From JADKAV01 sp963704075 (GTDB lineage: Bacteria > Actinomycetota > Actinomycetes > S36-B12 > UBA10799), in contig CAVPGV010000019.1 of assembly GCA_963704075.1 (NCBI GenBank), positions 1 to 64,000 on the forward strand: DNA of 64,000 bases, written 5' to 3'. The translations under genes and the position numbers were made by a program. Positions 26,431 to 36,157 of this stretch are shown here, one piece after another. Position 1 is the first letter of the stretch. The number at the start of each line of letters is the position of its first letter. A model generated the notes under the pieces. It saw nothing but the letters and a program-made list of their open reading frames with translations, was not told the DNA's origin and made no database searches.

Positions 26431-27635
26431 CGAGATGCGCCTTCAGTTCCAGGCGTGCAACGTCACGCAGGTGCACCTCATCGGGTCCGTCCGCCAGCCG
26501 CAACGTGCGCAGCCCGGCCCACATCTCGGCCAGTGGCGTCACCTGGCTCACCCCGGCGCCGCCATAGGTCTGGATCGCCCGGTCCACGACGTCGAGGGCC
26601 ATCTGCGGGACGACGGCCTTGATCCCGGCGATCTGCTGTCGAGCGGCCTTAGCCCCCCGTTGGTCGATGACCCACGCGGTGTGCAGGACGAGCAACCGTG
26701 CCTGATCGATGGCCAGTCGCGAGCGTGCGATCCATTCGCGGACCACCCCTTGAGCCGCCAGCGGTCGGTGGAAGGCCACACGCTCGAGAGCCCGGTCGCA
26801 CATCATGTCCAGGGCGCGCTCGGCCATGCCTATGGCCCGCATGCAGTGGTGCACGCGGCCCGGCCCCAGTCGGGCCTGCGCAATGGCGAAGCCCATGCCT
26901 TCCTGCGCGAGCAGGTTGCTCCGGGGAACCCGCACGTCGGTGAATGAGATCTCCGCGTGCCCCGGCTGTTCGGTGTAACCGAAGACCGTGAGGTTTCGCT
27001 CGATCGCTGACTCCTTCGGTCTTCATCGGGACGAGCACCATGCTCTGCTGACGGTGCACCTCGGCCTCCGGGTCGGTCTTGCCCATCAGGATCAGGATCT
27101 CGCAGCGCGGATCCATCGCCCCGGTGGTCCACCACTTGCGGCCGTTGATCACGTAGTCGTCGCCGTCGGTGGCGATGCTGGTCTCGATGTTTGTCGCATC
27201 GGATGACGCGACCGCGGGCTCCGTCATGGCGAAGCCGCTGCGGATGCGTCCCTCCAGTAGCGGCTCGAGCCACTGCGCTTTCTGCTGCTCGGTGCCGAAC
27301 ATGTGCAGCACCTCCATGTTGCCGGTGTCCGGCGCCGAACAGTTCAGGGCTTCAGGAGCCAGGTGCGGGCTGCGGCCGGTCAGCTCGGCCAGCGGTGCGT
27401 AATCGATGACCGACAGCCCCGATTCGTCGGGCAGGAAGAGGTTCCACAGGCCCGCTTCCCTGGCACGCGCCTTGAGGTGTTCGACGACAGGAGGTGACTG
27501 GTGACCCCGGCCCGCAGCCACCTGTTCAGTCATCTGCTGTTCGTAGACGGCCTCAGCCGGGTACACCTCGGCGTCCATGAACGCCGACAGTCGCTGGAGG
27601 TAATCCTGTGCTTTGCTGCTCGGTTCGAAATCCAC
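26423..27635 (-). CDS. Acyl-CoA dehydrogenase (frame-shifted)
   Basis: An FAD-dependent enzyme that introduces the 2,3-double bond in acyl-CoA. N-terminal part from GTG 27635 (VDFEPSSKAQDYLQRLSAF), with the FAD/substrate loop SGFAMTEPAVASSDATNIET and DDYVINGRKWWTTGA. The frame shifts by one base near 27003-27009; the next frame reads IERNLTVFGYTEQPGHAEIS and continues LLAQEGMGFAIAQARLGPGR and TYGGAGVSQ to 26423. Corrected length is 404, normal for the family. The EGVSIERNLTVFGY join leaves no missing residues, so an indel error is likely. Confidence 0.85.
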
Positions 27636-27790
27636 GTTTGTGATCCTATGCCCGGGTTGTGACAGTTCAGGGTCCGCACAACCGGTGTGGTGTCTCGTTC
27701 TGGGTGCGACGGTAGCCAGCGTCACGATCACCGCGCACTAATCGCCGATGTTCGACAAGATGGCGGAGTAACCAGCCGCAAGGAGGAGCC

Positions 27791-29473
27791 GTGGCAGACC
27801 CGCGTATGGATTGGGCCGATGCAGTCATGTTCGGGGTGGAGGAGGATCCCGTTCTGAGGTCCGTGATCACCCTGGTCATCCTTCTGGACCAGGAGCCGGA
27901 CGAGAAAATGGTCCGGGAGCGCATCGAACGGATGACCCGTTTGGTTCCGAAACTGCGGCAGCGTGCTGTGGGCAACCCGTTGAGCCTGGCACCGCCCCGG
28001 TGGGAGATCGATCCCAATTTCGACCTTGACTACCACCTGCGGTGGGTCAGCGCCCCGAATCCCGATGGAACCATGCGTCCGGTCTTCACCATGGCCGAGC
28101 AAATGGCCGAAGGCGACTTCGACCGGGCCCGTCCATTGTGGGAGATGCTCTTGATCACCGGCCTGAAGGACGGTCAGGCGGCGTTCATCACCAAGATCCA
28201 TCACTCGGTCACCGACGGCATCGGTGGACTACAGATGGCTGCGACGTTGTTCGACCTGGACCGGAAGGGCGCTGAACTCGGGCCGATGCCCGAGGCGCCA
28301 CAGGGTACCGCGGCTGGTCTGCGCGGCCGCCTCAAGCAGGGCATGTCGTTCGAGGCCAGGACGACCGCCGGCGACGTCCGCAGTGCGATCGGAACAGGCA
28401 CCGACTTCGTCAAGGAAGCCGTCACCGATCCCATCGGCGTCGCGACCTCCGCCGGCGAGATGGCGGCCTCGCTGTCGCGCATGCTGGCCCCGGCCTCCGA
28501 GCCGCTTTCCTCGGTGTTCGGTGACCGGTCGTTGTCGGTGTACTTCGACCTGATCGACATCCCACTCGACGACCTCAAGAAGGCCGGGAAGGTCGGCCGA
28601 GGCACACTCAACGACGCCTTCGTTGCCGGTATCGCCGGTGGATTGCGCCGATACCACGAGCGACACGGGACGATTCCCGACGCGCTGCGCGTGAACATGC
28701 CGGTCAATCTGAGGAGCCCTGCGGACACGGGCAAGCAGGGCAATGCCTGGGTCCCTGCCCGCTTCCCGGTTCCAATGAACGAGGCGGACCCGGCCAAGCG
28801 CATCCAGCAATTGCACCCGGTGCTGCGCCAGGCGCGCACTGAGCCCGCCGCGGTCCTCACCGATCAGGTCTTCCGCCTGTTGACCATGTTGCCCCGCAGT
28901 ATCGCGACCGTGGTCGCCGGTGGATTGATGAAGGGGACGGACTTCGTGGCCACCAATGTGCCCGGCCCCCCGATCCCGGTGTACTTCGCCGGCAGCCAAA
29001 TCCTTCGCATGTTGCCTTATGCGCCCAAGGCAGGAGCGGCGGTCAACTGCGCGCTCATGTCGTACAACGGCGTCGCCCAGGTCGGGGTGAACATCGACAC
29101 CATGTCGGTGCCCAACCCACCGGAACTGGTGGCAGATCTTCGCGCGGGGCTCCAAGAAATCGCCGCCCTGGCCCGCAGTGCAGACGCACCAACGGAGTCT
29201 GGAACTCGCAGTCCGAAGGCGCCTGTGGAACAGGCGCACGCCACTGAGAAGGCGCCCGCGAAGAAGAGGGCTGTGAAGGGAACGGCTGGCAAGAAGGCTG
29301 CTACCAAGAAGGCCGCCGCGAAGAAAGCCCCGGCCACGAAGAGCACCGCGCCGAGCAGGAAGACCGCTGCACCCCAGGCGACTGCGAAGAAGGCTGCCGC
29401 TACCAAGGCCCCGGCCAAGAGGCCTGCCGCCAAGAAGGCCCCGGCCAAGAAGTCGGCGCCAAGCACGTCGTGA
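27791..29473 (+). CDS. Wax ester synthase/diacylglycerol acyltransferase with Lys-Ala-rich tail
   Basis: Esterifies fatty acyl-CoA onto diacylglycerol or fatty alcohol to make storage lipid. The catalytic HHSVTDG (His137, His138, Asp142, Gly143) is present, then the PLSSVFGDRSL-like segment, LRVNMPVNLRSP and ATNVPGPPIPVYFAG, all WS/DGAT marks. The catalytic part ends near residue 475. A tail of about 75 residues then consists of repeated Lys-Lys-Ala-Ala/Pro units (AKKAPAKK, TKKAAAKKAPAT), like PhaF or histone H1-type tails. The GTG start follows a clear AGGAGG. A hairpin 75 bases past the stop likely ends transcription. Confidence 0.88.
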   Translation: MADPRMDWADAVMFGVEEDPVLRSVITLVILLDQEPDEKMVRERIERMTRLVPKLRQRAVGNPLSLAPPRWEIDPNFDLDYHLRWVSAPNPDGTMRPVFTMAEQMAEGDFDRARPLWEMLLITGLKDGQAAFITKIHHSVTDGIGGLQMAATLFDLDRKGAELGPMPEAPQGTAAGLRGRLKQGMSFEARTTAGDVRSAIGTGTDFVKEAVTDPIGVATSAGEMAASLSRMLAPASEPLSSVFGDRSLSVYFDLIDIPLDDLKKAGKVGRGTLNDAFVAGIAGGLRRYHERHGTIPDALRVNMPVNLRSPADTGKQGNAWVPARFPVPMNEADPAKRIQQLHPVLRQARTEPAAVLTDQVFRLLTMLPRSIATVVAGGLMKGTDFVATNVPGPPIPVYFAGSQILRMLPYAPKAGAAVNCALMSYNGVAQVGVNIDTMSVPNPPELVADLRAGLQEIAALARSADAPTESGTRSPKAPVEQAHATEKAPAKKRAVKGTAGKKAATKKAAAKKAPATKSTAPSRKTAAPQATAKKAAATKAPAKRPAAKKAPAKKSAPSTS

Positions 29474-29548
29474 CTCACTGAGTCACATGACGGCTGCCAT
29501 CCGGACTCGTGGCTGGGCAGGTGCCAAACGATCCATTGGAGGTCAGCC

Positions 29549-29588
29549 AATCAGGCAGCGAAGCCACGCGCGGTTTCGCTCCCTGATT
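29549..29588 (+). terminator. Strong hairpin downstream of the WS/DGAT gene
   Basis: AATCAGGCAGCGAAGCC (29549-29565) pairs with GGTTTCGCTCCCTGATT (29572-29588) in a 17-bp stem with two mismatches and a 6-base loop. Position and shape fit a terminator, although a T tract is absent. Confidence 0.55.
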
Positions 29589-29716
29589 CTTCGGCCGCAC
29601 ACGGTCAGGTCGTCCTAGTAACGCTCGGGCGCGCGACCGGGATCGCTTGGCACCTCATGACCTGGCCGATCGCTCACACGCGAGGACCACTGCGGCACCC
29701 TACTCCCGCCCCGGGG

Positions 29717-29830
29717 CAGGTGTTGGAGTTGTGTACGGAGGTTGGACCAACGCACAACCGTTGGAGTTGCGCGGCCCGCGGATATCCAACGCCTGTACCG
29801 ATCTCCAACGCCTGTGCCCAACTCTCACGC
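29717..29830. repeat. Dispersed 114-bp TTGGAG/CTCCAA repeat, copy B
   Basis: Same length and gapless alignment as 15620-15733, with about nine differences counted by eye. The longest identical stretch runs through AACGCACAACCGTTGGAGTT and the GCGCGGCCCGCGGAT that follows. Units in both orientations allow fold-back pairing. Confidence 0.75.
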
Positions 29831-29996
29831 GTGTGGCGGAACACCCCATCCGGTGCAGGCCTTCGGAGTTGCACCTGCCGCCGATCTCCAACGCCTGCAC
29901 CCAAGTGGGGTGAGATGATCCCCCATTCCAGGTCTGGAACGAGCACTCCTAGGGTCGTGACCGTCACCCCGAGCAGAACGCGCAGCCGTCCCCTTC

Positions 29997-30109
29997 GTGA
30001 CCTTGAGCTACGCGGTACGCCGTTCAATTCACAGTGAGGTCAAGGAGGAAGAAGTCAGTCGTCGAGCAACCCAGCAAGTGGTGGGACCAGCACTTCACGC
30101 ATCACAAGG
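29997..30109. repeat. Dispersed non-coding repeat, block 2, copy B
   Basis: GTGACCTTGAG at 29997-30007, GTCGAGCAA near 30061 and the exact 17-mer CTTCACGCATCACAAGG at 30093-30109, in the same order as at 15406-15502 but with longer spacing. Confidence 0.55.
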
Positions 30110-30184
30110 TGACCGCCAGTGGCGTCGAGACTCGGACGTGACGCGGAGACCGCTACTGCTCGGCGCGCAGCGTGCGGCCCCCGC

Positions 30185-31399
30185 TCACTCCCCCGGCGGC
30201 AGCGCTCGGCGATCCTTGCCACCCGTGAGTCTGAATCGCGCCTTGAACTCCTCGACGAACACGGCTCGGATCGATTCCACGTCGCTCAGATCGCCCTTGA
30301 CGAGGTACTTCTCCAACACCGCGACCCACGCCCAGCCCATCGCAGTGGTCATGCTCGCCGCGACCGTCCCGGAAATCACCATCGCCGCCGGTTGACCTCC
30401 GGGCACCACTCTGAGCAGCGACGACACCATCCAGCGGCCAGCCGTCGTAGCCCCGCTGGACAGCATGAGTGAGCCCACCAGCGAGGCGAGTTGCGCCGAA
30501 GCCAGGCGACTGCCGTATGCCGCTGTCAGCCGCGCGATCATGCCGATCTGCAGCGGAACTAGGATCGCCGCGTCGGAGAACGGAATCGGGGTGGCACCGG
30601 TGGCCAGGGCAGACGACGCGCTCGCTGTAATGATCTTCTTAGCAGCCTGTCTTTTACGCCCCCAGTCCAGCTGTTGAGCCGCTGACAGGGCAGCGACCGC
30701 AACCTCCGGGATCGTGTCGAACGTGGCGTCGAGCAGTTCCTGCAGGCCGAACACCACGGTGGCCAGGAACTGGTCGGCCTTGGCATTGGTCAGGAACACC
30801 CGACCATCGGCTGCCAGTGGTAGACCGAGCCCGGCGATGTAGCGCGCGAATTCGATGGCCTCGTCGTGGATCTGGCCCTGTGCGTTCGCCGGCACCTGGG
30901 TCAGGACGAAGAGCACCGGCAGACCGAGGTCGTTTAGCCGGCGTACGAAGCCGGCTTGGTGGTCCTCGAACCTACGGTCGCTCCAGCGCAACGTGTACCA
31001 GGCCGCGTGGATCTGTTCGGCGACGTCAGATTTGCGGGTCGTGTCCACGATGTCTTCCAGGGCCGCCAGGATCCGGTCTCCCGCTTCACCGGTCTCGAAA
31101 CCCCGCGAGTCGTACACGCCCAGGACTCCGTTGGGATGCACGTAGTAGTCCAGCCCCGTGGTTACCGGCCTGCCGGTACCGACTGCGGCCACGTCCTCAC
31201 CGAAGATGGCGTTGACGAGAGTGCTCTTGCCCGTGCCCGTCTTGCCGAAGATCGCCAGGTTGAATCTGCCGAGCGCGTTGAGCGCCTGCGCGTACTCCTC
31301 CCGGTACAACCGGGTGATGTCCGCCGACCCCAGGTCCTTCACGGAGTCCACGCTACTTGCCCCCGTCGGTCTGCGACGTCTCAGAAGGGCCAGACCCAC
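30185..31399 (-). CDS. P-loop GTPase with hydrophobic C-terminal region (Era/dynamin-like, DUF697-like)
   Basis: 404 residues. The G1 loop IFGKTGTGKST covers residues 51-60, the G2/G3 region includes GRPVTTGLDYY and VLGVYDSRGFET (DxxG), and VLFVLTQVPANAQG stands where NKxD is expected, so guanine specificity is atypical. The C-terminal half (about 235-360) is hydrophobic and helical (ATGATPIPFSDAAILVPLQI), as in DUF697-type proteins that associate with membranes. The chosen start overlaps the phosphoketolase stop by 19 bases, so the two genes are likely co-transcribed. Function unknown. Confidence 0.72.
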   Translation of the reverse strand: MGLALLRRRRPTGASSVDSVKDLGSADITRLYREEYAQALNALGRFNLAIFGKTGTGKSTLVNAIFGEDVAAVGTGRPVTTGLDYYVHPNGVLGVYDSRGFETGEAGDRILAALEDIVDTTRKSDVAEQIHAAWYTLRWSDRRFEDHQAGFVRRLNDLGLPVLFVLTQVPANAQGQIHDEAIEFARYIAGLGLPLAADGRVFLTNAKADQFLATVVFGLQELLDATFDTIPEVAVAALSAAQQLDWGRKRQAAKKIITASASSALATGATPIPFSDAAILVPLQIGMIARLTAAYGSRLASAQLASLVGSLMLSSGATTAGRWMVSSLLRVVPGGQPAAMVISGTVAASMTTAMGWAWVAVLEKYLVKGDLSDVESIRAVFVEEFKARFRLTGGKDRRALPPGE

Positions 31400-33797
31400 T
31401 CGCGCACCTCAGGCAGGTCCTCGCCGCGCTGGCGGATGTAGGCCCGGTGCTCCAGGCGCTTGTCGACCATCGCCTGTCGCAGCCCGGCCGCGTTGGACCC
31501 CAGGCCCGGGACCCGATCGATGACATCGATCACCAGATGGAACCGGTCGATGTCGTTCATGACGCACATGTCGAACGGGGTCGTGGTGGTCCCTTCCTCC
31601 TTGTAGCCGCGAACGTGCAGGTTGCTGTGTCCGTTGCGGGAGTAGGTCAGACGGTGGATCAGCCACGGGTATCCGTGGTAGTTGAAGATCACGGGCTTGT
31701 CGGTGGTGAACAGGGCGTCGTACTCGGAATCGCGCAGGCCATGAGGGTGTTCGGAGTGCGGCAGCAATCGCATCAGGTCCACGACGTTGACCACTCGCAC
31801 GCGAAGCTCCGGCAGGTGCTCGCGGAGAATCGCCGTGGCCGCGAGGATTTCCAACGTCGGCACGTCCCCGGCACACGCGAGCACGACATCGGGCTCGGCG
31901 CCGCCGTCGGAGCTGGCCCACTCGAACATCCCGATCCCGCGGGTGCAGTGCAGCCGGGCTTGCTCAGCATTCAGCAGGTCCAGGCCGGGCTGCTTGCCGG
32001 CGACCACCACGTTCACGTAGTTGCGACTGCGCAGACAGTGATCCATCGTCGACAGCAGAGTGTTGGTGTCCGGCGGGAGGTACACCCTGATGACGTCGGG
32101 TTTCTTGTTCACCACGTGGTCGATGAACCCAGGGTCCTGGTGGGAGAACCCGTTGTGATCCTGACGCCACACGTGCGAGGTCAGCAGGTAGTTCAGCGAT
32201 GCGATGGGTACCCGCCAACCGATGTCGCGGGTCGTGTTGAGCCACTTCGCGTGCTGGTTGAACATCGAGTCGATGATGTGGATGAAAGCCTCGTAGCACG
32301 AGAACAGTCCGTGGCGACCGGTGAGCAGGTAGCCCTCCAGCCACCCCTGACAGGTGTGTTCGCTCAGGATCTCCATCACCCGGCCGTCGCGGCTCAACTT
32401 GGCGTCCCACTCCTCCTGCAGGATCTCGGCCTCCCAGGTTTTCCCCGTCACCTCGAGGACCTGGGAAAGGCGATTGGAGTCCGTCTCGTCAGGTCCGAAG
32501 ACCCGGAAGTTGGCAGTGTCGCTGTTCGCGGCCATGACGTCGCGCAGGAAACCCCCAGGACGCGAGTCGGCTCGTGGAAGGTCGTCGCCGGACTCTGAAC
32601 GTCTACGCAGTAGTCCATCCAGTTGGGGGTCACCAGTTGACGCAGCAACCGCCCTCCGTTGGCGTAGGGCTGCGCGGACATCCGGCGCTCCCCCAACGGA
32701 GCCATGTCCAGCAGATCCTGTTTCGGCGCGCCGTCGGCGGCGAAGAGCTCCGCCGGTCGATACGACTTCAGCCATTGCTCCAGCAACTTGGCGTGTTCGC
32801 GGTTGCTGTGCGTTTCGCTGAGCGGGACCTGGTGACTGCGCCAGGTGCCCTCTACCTGCTTGCCGTCGACCACCGCCGGGCCCGTCCAGCCCTTGGGACT
32901 GCGCAGGACGATCATGGGCCACTGCGGACGGCTGGTCTTGCCCTCCTCGCGCGCGGATCGCTGGATCTCGGCGATCTCCGACAGAACAGTGTCGAGCGTC
33001 GACGCCATGAGCTGGTGCATCTCATCCGGGTCGCTGCCCTCCACGAAGTGCGGCTTCCATCCGTAGCCCACGAGAAGTGCGGTCAGTTCCTCATGAGGGA
33101 TGCGCGCGAGGATGGTGGGATTGGCGATCTTGTAGCCGTTGAGGTGCAGGATCGGCAGAACCGCACCGTCCGTGGCCGGGTTGAGGAACTTGTTGCTATG
33201 CCAAGACGTGGCCAAAGCACCGGTCTCAGCCTCCCCATCACCGACCACTGCCGCCACCACCAGATCAGGGTTGTCGAACGCCGCGCCGAAAGCGTGCGAA
33301 AGCGCATAGCCCAGTTCGCCTCCCTCGTGGATCGAACCAGGAGTTTCGGGGGCGACGTGCGAAGGCACACCACCGGGGAACGAGAACTGCTTGAACAGCG
33401 CATGCATCCCGGCTTCGGACTGCGGAACGTCCGGGTAATACTGCGAGTACGTTCCCTCCAGCCACGCATTGGCCACCATGGCAGGACCCCCGTGCCCGGG
33501 TCCCGCAATGTAGATCATGTCCATGTCGTCGCGCTTGATGACCCGGTTGAGGTGCGCGTAGATGAAATTCAGTCCCGGTGTGGTCCCCCAGTGCCCCAAC
33601 AGGCGCGGCTTGATGTCGGAACTGGCCAGCGGACGCTTGAGCAGGGGGTTGTTCAGCAGGTAGATCTGACCCACCGACAAGTAGTTCGCCGCCCGGAACC
33701 AGCGGTCCAGCGCCTCGATCTCGTCGGGTTCGAGAGCGCCGGCCGAGACCTTGACCCTGCTGCGCGACGGATTGGCACGTTTCGTCTTGGAAGCCAT
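31381..33797 (-). CDS. xfp: Xylulose-5-phosphate/fructose-6-phosphate phosphoketolase (frame-shifted)
   Basis: A thiamine-diphosphate enzyme that splits xylulose 5-P or fructose 6-P with phosphate into acetyl phosphate and a triose- or tetrose-P. The N-terminal half has YLSVGQIYLL, LGHWGTTPGLNFIYAHLNR, GPGHGGPAMVANAWLEGTYS and GDGEAETGALATSW (ThDP/Mg site). The C-terminal half has NFRVFGPDETDSNRL, GRHGLFSCYEAFIHI and QDHNGFSHQDPGF. The two halves are in different frames, joined at a CCCCC run (32552-32556): one more base restores VLGGFLRDVM. Corrected length about 805, normal. Acetyl phosphate would feed acetate/CoA pools; no ackA or pta is in the window. Confidence 0.9.
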
Positions 33798-34117
33798 GGG
33801 GTCAGCCTGTCAAGGAGTCGGGGCGATTACCAGACCCGCGTGGTCCGGCGCTGTCGGAGACCCGGATCCTGGCCCGGCCGTGCAGATCCACCGCAGGAAT
33901 CGTCCCACTTGCCCTACCGCGGGTTCGCTGGACCTGACGTGGCGCACCGACCAGCCATCCGTCGTGGGCTCGTGGCACGGGCTCGACGGTTCGCGAGGTC
34001 AGCGTCGAAGGCAGGCCCGCTACGCCGTGGCTGGGCCACTGTCAACGCCACTCGGGACGGTGGAGGGCCGGGCACTTGGCACTGTGCGTGTTCGCAAGGA
34101 TGTGGTCAGATGGAGGT
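33798..34117. other. Intergenic gap, nothing recognised
   Basis: About 320 bases between the divergent xfp and the small membrane protein gene. GC-rich, with no conserved frame or clear hairpin. It must hold both promoters, but no convincing -35/-10 pair was seen. Confidence 0.4.
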
Positions 34118-34402
34118 ATGAGCGACAACGACGACATCGAACGCCTCCTGCGGGAGATCGACGCCACCTCCGGTGGCACGCCGGCTCAGCCGCCCGCACG
34201 CCGGCAGGAATCCAGCCCGGCGCCGACGGACAAGGAATCGAAGGGTGGCTCGGCATTGGCTGTGTCGGCCATCATCGGCGTGGTCGGACTGGTGCTGGGC
34301 TCGATCCTGGGATTCCTGCCCTACATCAACGGCATCTCATTGGGCCTAGGTGGTTTCCTCGGCGCGTGGATCGCCTGGACCCTCAGCCGACGATTCGGCT
34401 GA
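34118..34402 (+). CDS. Small membrane protein of unknown function
   Basis: 94 residues. ATG 34118 follows TGGAGGT. The N-terminal half is acidic and then Pro/Ala/Ser-rich (MSDNDDIERLLREIDATSGG); the second half has two hydrophobic segments (ALAVSAIIGVVGLVLGSIL and ISLGLGGFLGAWIAWTL) and ends SRRFG. No family recognised. Its 3' end overlaps the convergent DUF3159 gene by 57 bases. Confidence 0.6.
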   Translation: MSDNDDIERLLREIDATSGGTPAQPPARRQESSPAPTDKESKGGSALAVSAIIGVVGLVLGSILGFLPYINGISLGLGGFLGAWIAWTLSRRFG

Positions 34403-35020
34403 CCGCCGCTGCACGAAGACCGGACGCAGCAGTCGATAGGTCACGTAGGCGCCGAACAGGAACAGCGGCCAGCCCATGATGATCTTGGCGGTGCCCAGAG
34501 CACCCACCCATCCTGCGAGGTACAGCGGAACCTGCACCAGGATCCGGCCACCGAACACCATCACCCACACCCAGGTCGCCGCGGCGTAGATGCGTCGCAG
34601 TTCGGGATCACGTCGCCACCCTGTCGGGTCGCCGGTGATCGCCCCCACCACCACTCCCATGAGGGGCCACCGAACGGCCAGGGAGACGAGGAACGCCGAA
34701 CCGTAGGCGACATTCACGATCAGTCCCCAGAGGAAGAAGTCGCGGGCTTCGCCGGTCCGGGAACTCACGTACGCCGAGATCGCGACGCCGGCGAATCCGG
34801 CGAGGACCTGTGTGAGCGGCTGACGCCGCATCAACCGCCACACCAGGATGACGACTCCGGCACCCAGCGCAGCTATCAGCGCGGGTTGCAGGACGCGGCC
34901 GTTCAGCAGGTACACGGCGACGAACACGAGGGCGGGCAGACCCGAGTCGAACATGCCGCGCCACCCGCCGATGGCGCGCTCCAGCAGCACCGCCTCCGGA
35001 TGGGCTTGTGCCTGGCTCAC
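34346..35020 (-). CDS. DUF3159 membrane protein
   Basis: 224 residues with five to six hydrophobic helices. Conserved features include LLERAIGGWRGMFDSGLPAL near the N-terminus, RTGEARDFFLWGLIVNVAYG and WVMVFGGRILVQVPLYL. Family function unknown; in mycobacteria the gene (Rv2693c region) neighbours the OB-fold gene and ceoBC. The GTG start at 35020 overlaps the OB-fold stop by GTGA. Confidence 0.82.
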   Translation of the reverse strand: MSQAQAHPEAVLLERAIGGWRGMFDSGLPALVFVAVYLLNGRVLQPALIAALGAGVVILVWRLMRRQPLTQVLAGFAGVAISAYVSSRTGEARDFFLWGLIVNVAYGSAFLVSLAVRWPLMGVVVGAITGDPTGWRRDPELRRIYAAATWVWVMVFGGRILVQVPLYLAGWVGALGTAKIIMGWPLFLFGAYVTYRLLRPVFVQRRSAESSAEGPGDPRAEETT

Positions 35021-35346
35021 CCGACGCTCGGGATGGTGAGTTCGTATTCGGGGTTGAAGATGACCTTGCGACCCTCGCGCATCGCGACCCGCCCGCGGGC
35101 ACTGATCTGGCGACTCGGGACGATCCCGGTGAGCCTGCGTCGCCCCAGCCACACGAGGTGCACGATGCCGGTCTCATCCGAGATGTCCGCCTCGAACGAC
35201 TCCACCCCACCGCTGGGATGCAGCGTGACACTGTGCACGGTGCCCGACACCTCAACGACGTCGCCGATCGATGCGTCGCGCATGCTGACGTGCTGACACT
35301 TCTGCCCGGTACTGGTGCGGGCACGCCACGTGCTCTGGGCCGTCAC
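35017..35346 (-). CDS. OB-fold nucleic-acid-binding domain protein
   Basis: 109 residues from GTG 35346. The core is a five-strand OB fold: SIGDVVEVSGTVHSVTLHP, VESFEADISDETGIVHLVWL, RRLTGIVPSRQISARGRV and KVIFNPEYEL. Such small OB proteins are conserved next to DUF3159 in actinobacteria and are presumed to bind nucleic acid. The GTG has no strong ribosome site; a later in-frame ATG (MRDASIGDVV) would give a shorter form of about 88 residues. Confidence 0.75.
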   Translation of the reverse strand: MTAQSTWRARTSTGQKCQHVSMRDASIGDVVEVSGTVHSVTLHPSGGVESFEADISDETGIVHLVWLGRRRLTGIVPSRQISARGRVAMREGRKVIFNPEYELTIPSVG

Positions 35347-35389
35347 CGTTCCAGAGTACGGGCCAACCGCGAACGTCACAATGGAGGCC

Positions 35390-36068
35390 ATGATCACCTG
35401 GGTGTTACTGCACGGCGCGGGATCGACCCCGGAGTTCATGGAACGCAGCTTCGGACCGGCCGCACAGGCCAGGGGCGTCCGACTGGTGACACCGGACGTC
35501 GTGGGTGCGTCGATGGCCGAGATGGTCGAGGTGATCGACGACATCGGACCGGACGGTGACGATCTCGTCGGCGGAGTGTCCCTGGGAGCCCACGCCGGGG
35601 CACAGTTCGCGTATGAAGTCCGAATGGGCCGGACGCCTGTACGCGGTGATGCCCGCGTGGGCCGGCGAACCCGAGGCGGTCGCCTCGCTGACCGCCGCCA
35701 CGTCCGATGCCCTGCAGCCACAGCAGCGTGGATGACGTCCTCGACCCAGATCGAGGCATCGGCGGACGCAGACGACTGGATCATCGCCGAGTTGCGCACC
35801 GCATGGACGGCTCTGGGCAGGCAACCGGTTGCGGGATGCACTGCGCATCGCGGCCGCACAGGGCGCACCGACGGCGGCGGACCTGCACGCGTCACCGTGC
35901 CGAAGTCACGTGGTGGCGCTTGCCGCAGACCCCACACATCCGCTGGCAGTCGCGCGTCTATGGGCCTCCAGCATTCCCGGAGCGAGCCTGCAGGTGCTGC
36001 CCCGCGATCTCGAGGGACGCGGTTCCACCGCACTTGCCGCCCCGCTTCTGCGATGGACGCAAACGTAG
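35390..36068 (+). pseudogene. Alpha/beta-hydrolase-like gene broken by about four frame changes
   Basis: Begins MITWVLLHGAGSTPEFMERS with a hydrolase-type HG oxyanion turn and has GGVSLGAHAGAQFAYEV (nucleophile elbow GxSxG). After about 35620 the expected chain continues only by switching frames: RLYAVMPAWAGEPEAVAS, then DWIIAELRTAWTALGRQ, then RLRDALRIAAAQGAPTAADL and SHVVALAADPTHPLAVARLW. Switches lie near 35625, 35735, 35825 and 35895. That density is well above other actinobacterial genes here, so real decay is plausible. Corrected length about 226. Substrate unknown. Confidence 0.65.
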
Positions 36069-36157
36069 GGCTCGTCCGCATGGCCGGCATCGAGCCCGGC
36101 CGCCCAGCGGTCACGGGGCCGACGGCCGACCTTCCGCTCAACGTCGTTGCGTGGACC

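Larger units (their letters stand above)
29589..30184. other. Non-coding gap carrying dispersed repeats (element B)
   Basis: No supportable reading frame. It contains the 114-bp TTGGAG/CTCCAA block at 29717-29830, a further TTCGGAGTTGC ... GATCTCCAACGCCTG pair at 29871-29896, and block 2 at 29997-30109. The order of the two blocks differs from element A. Confidence 0.6.
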
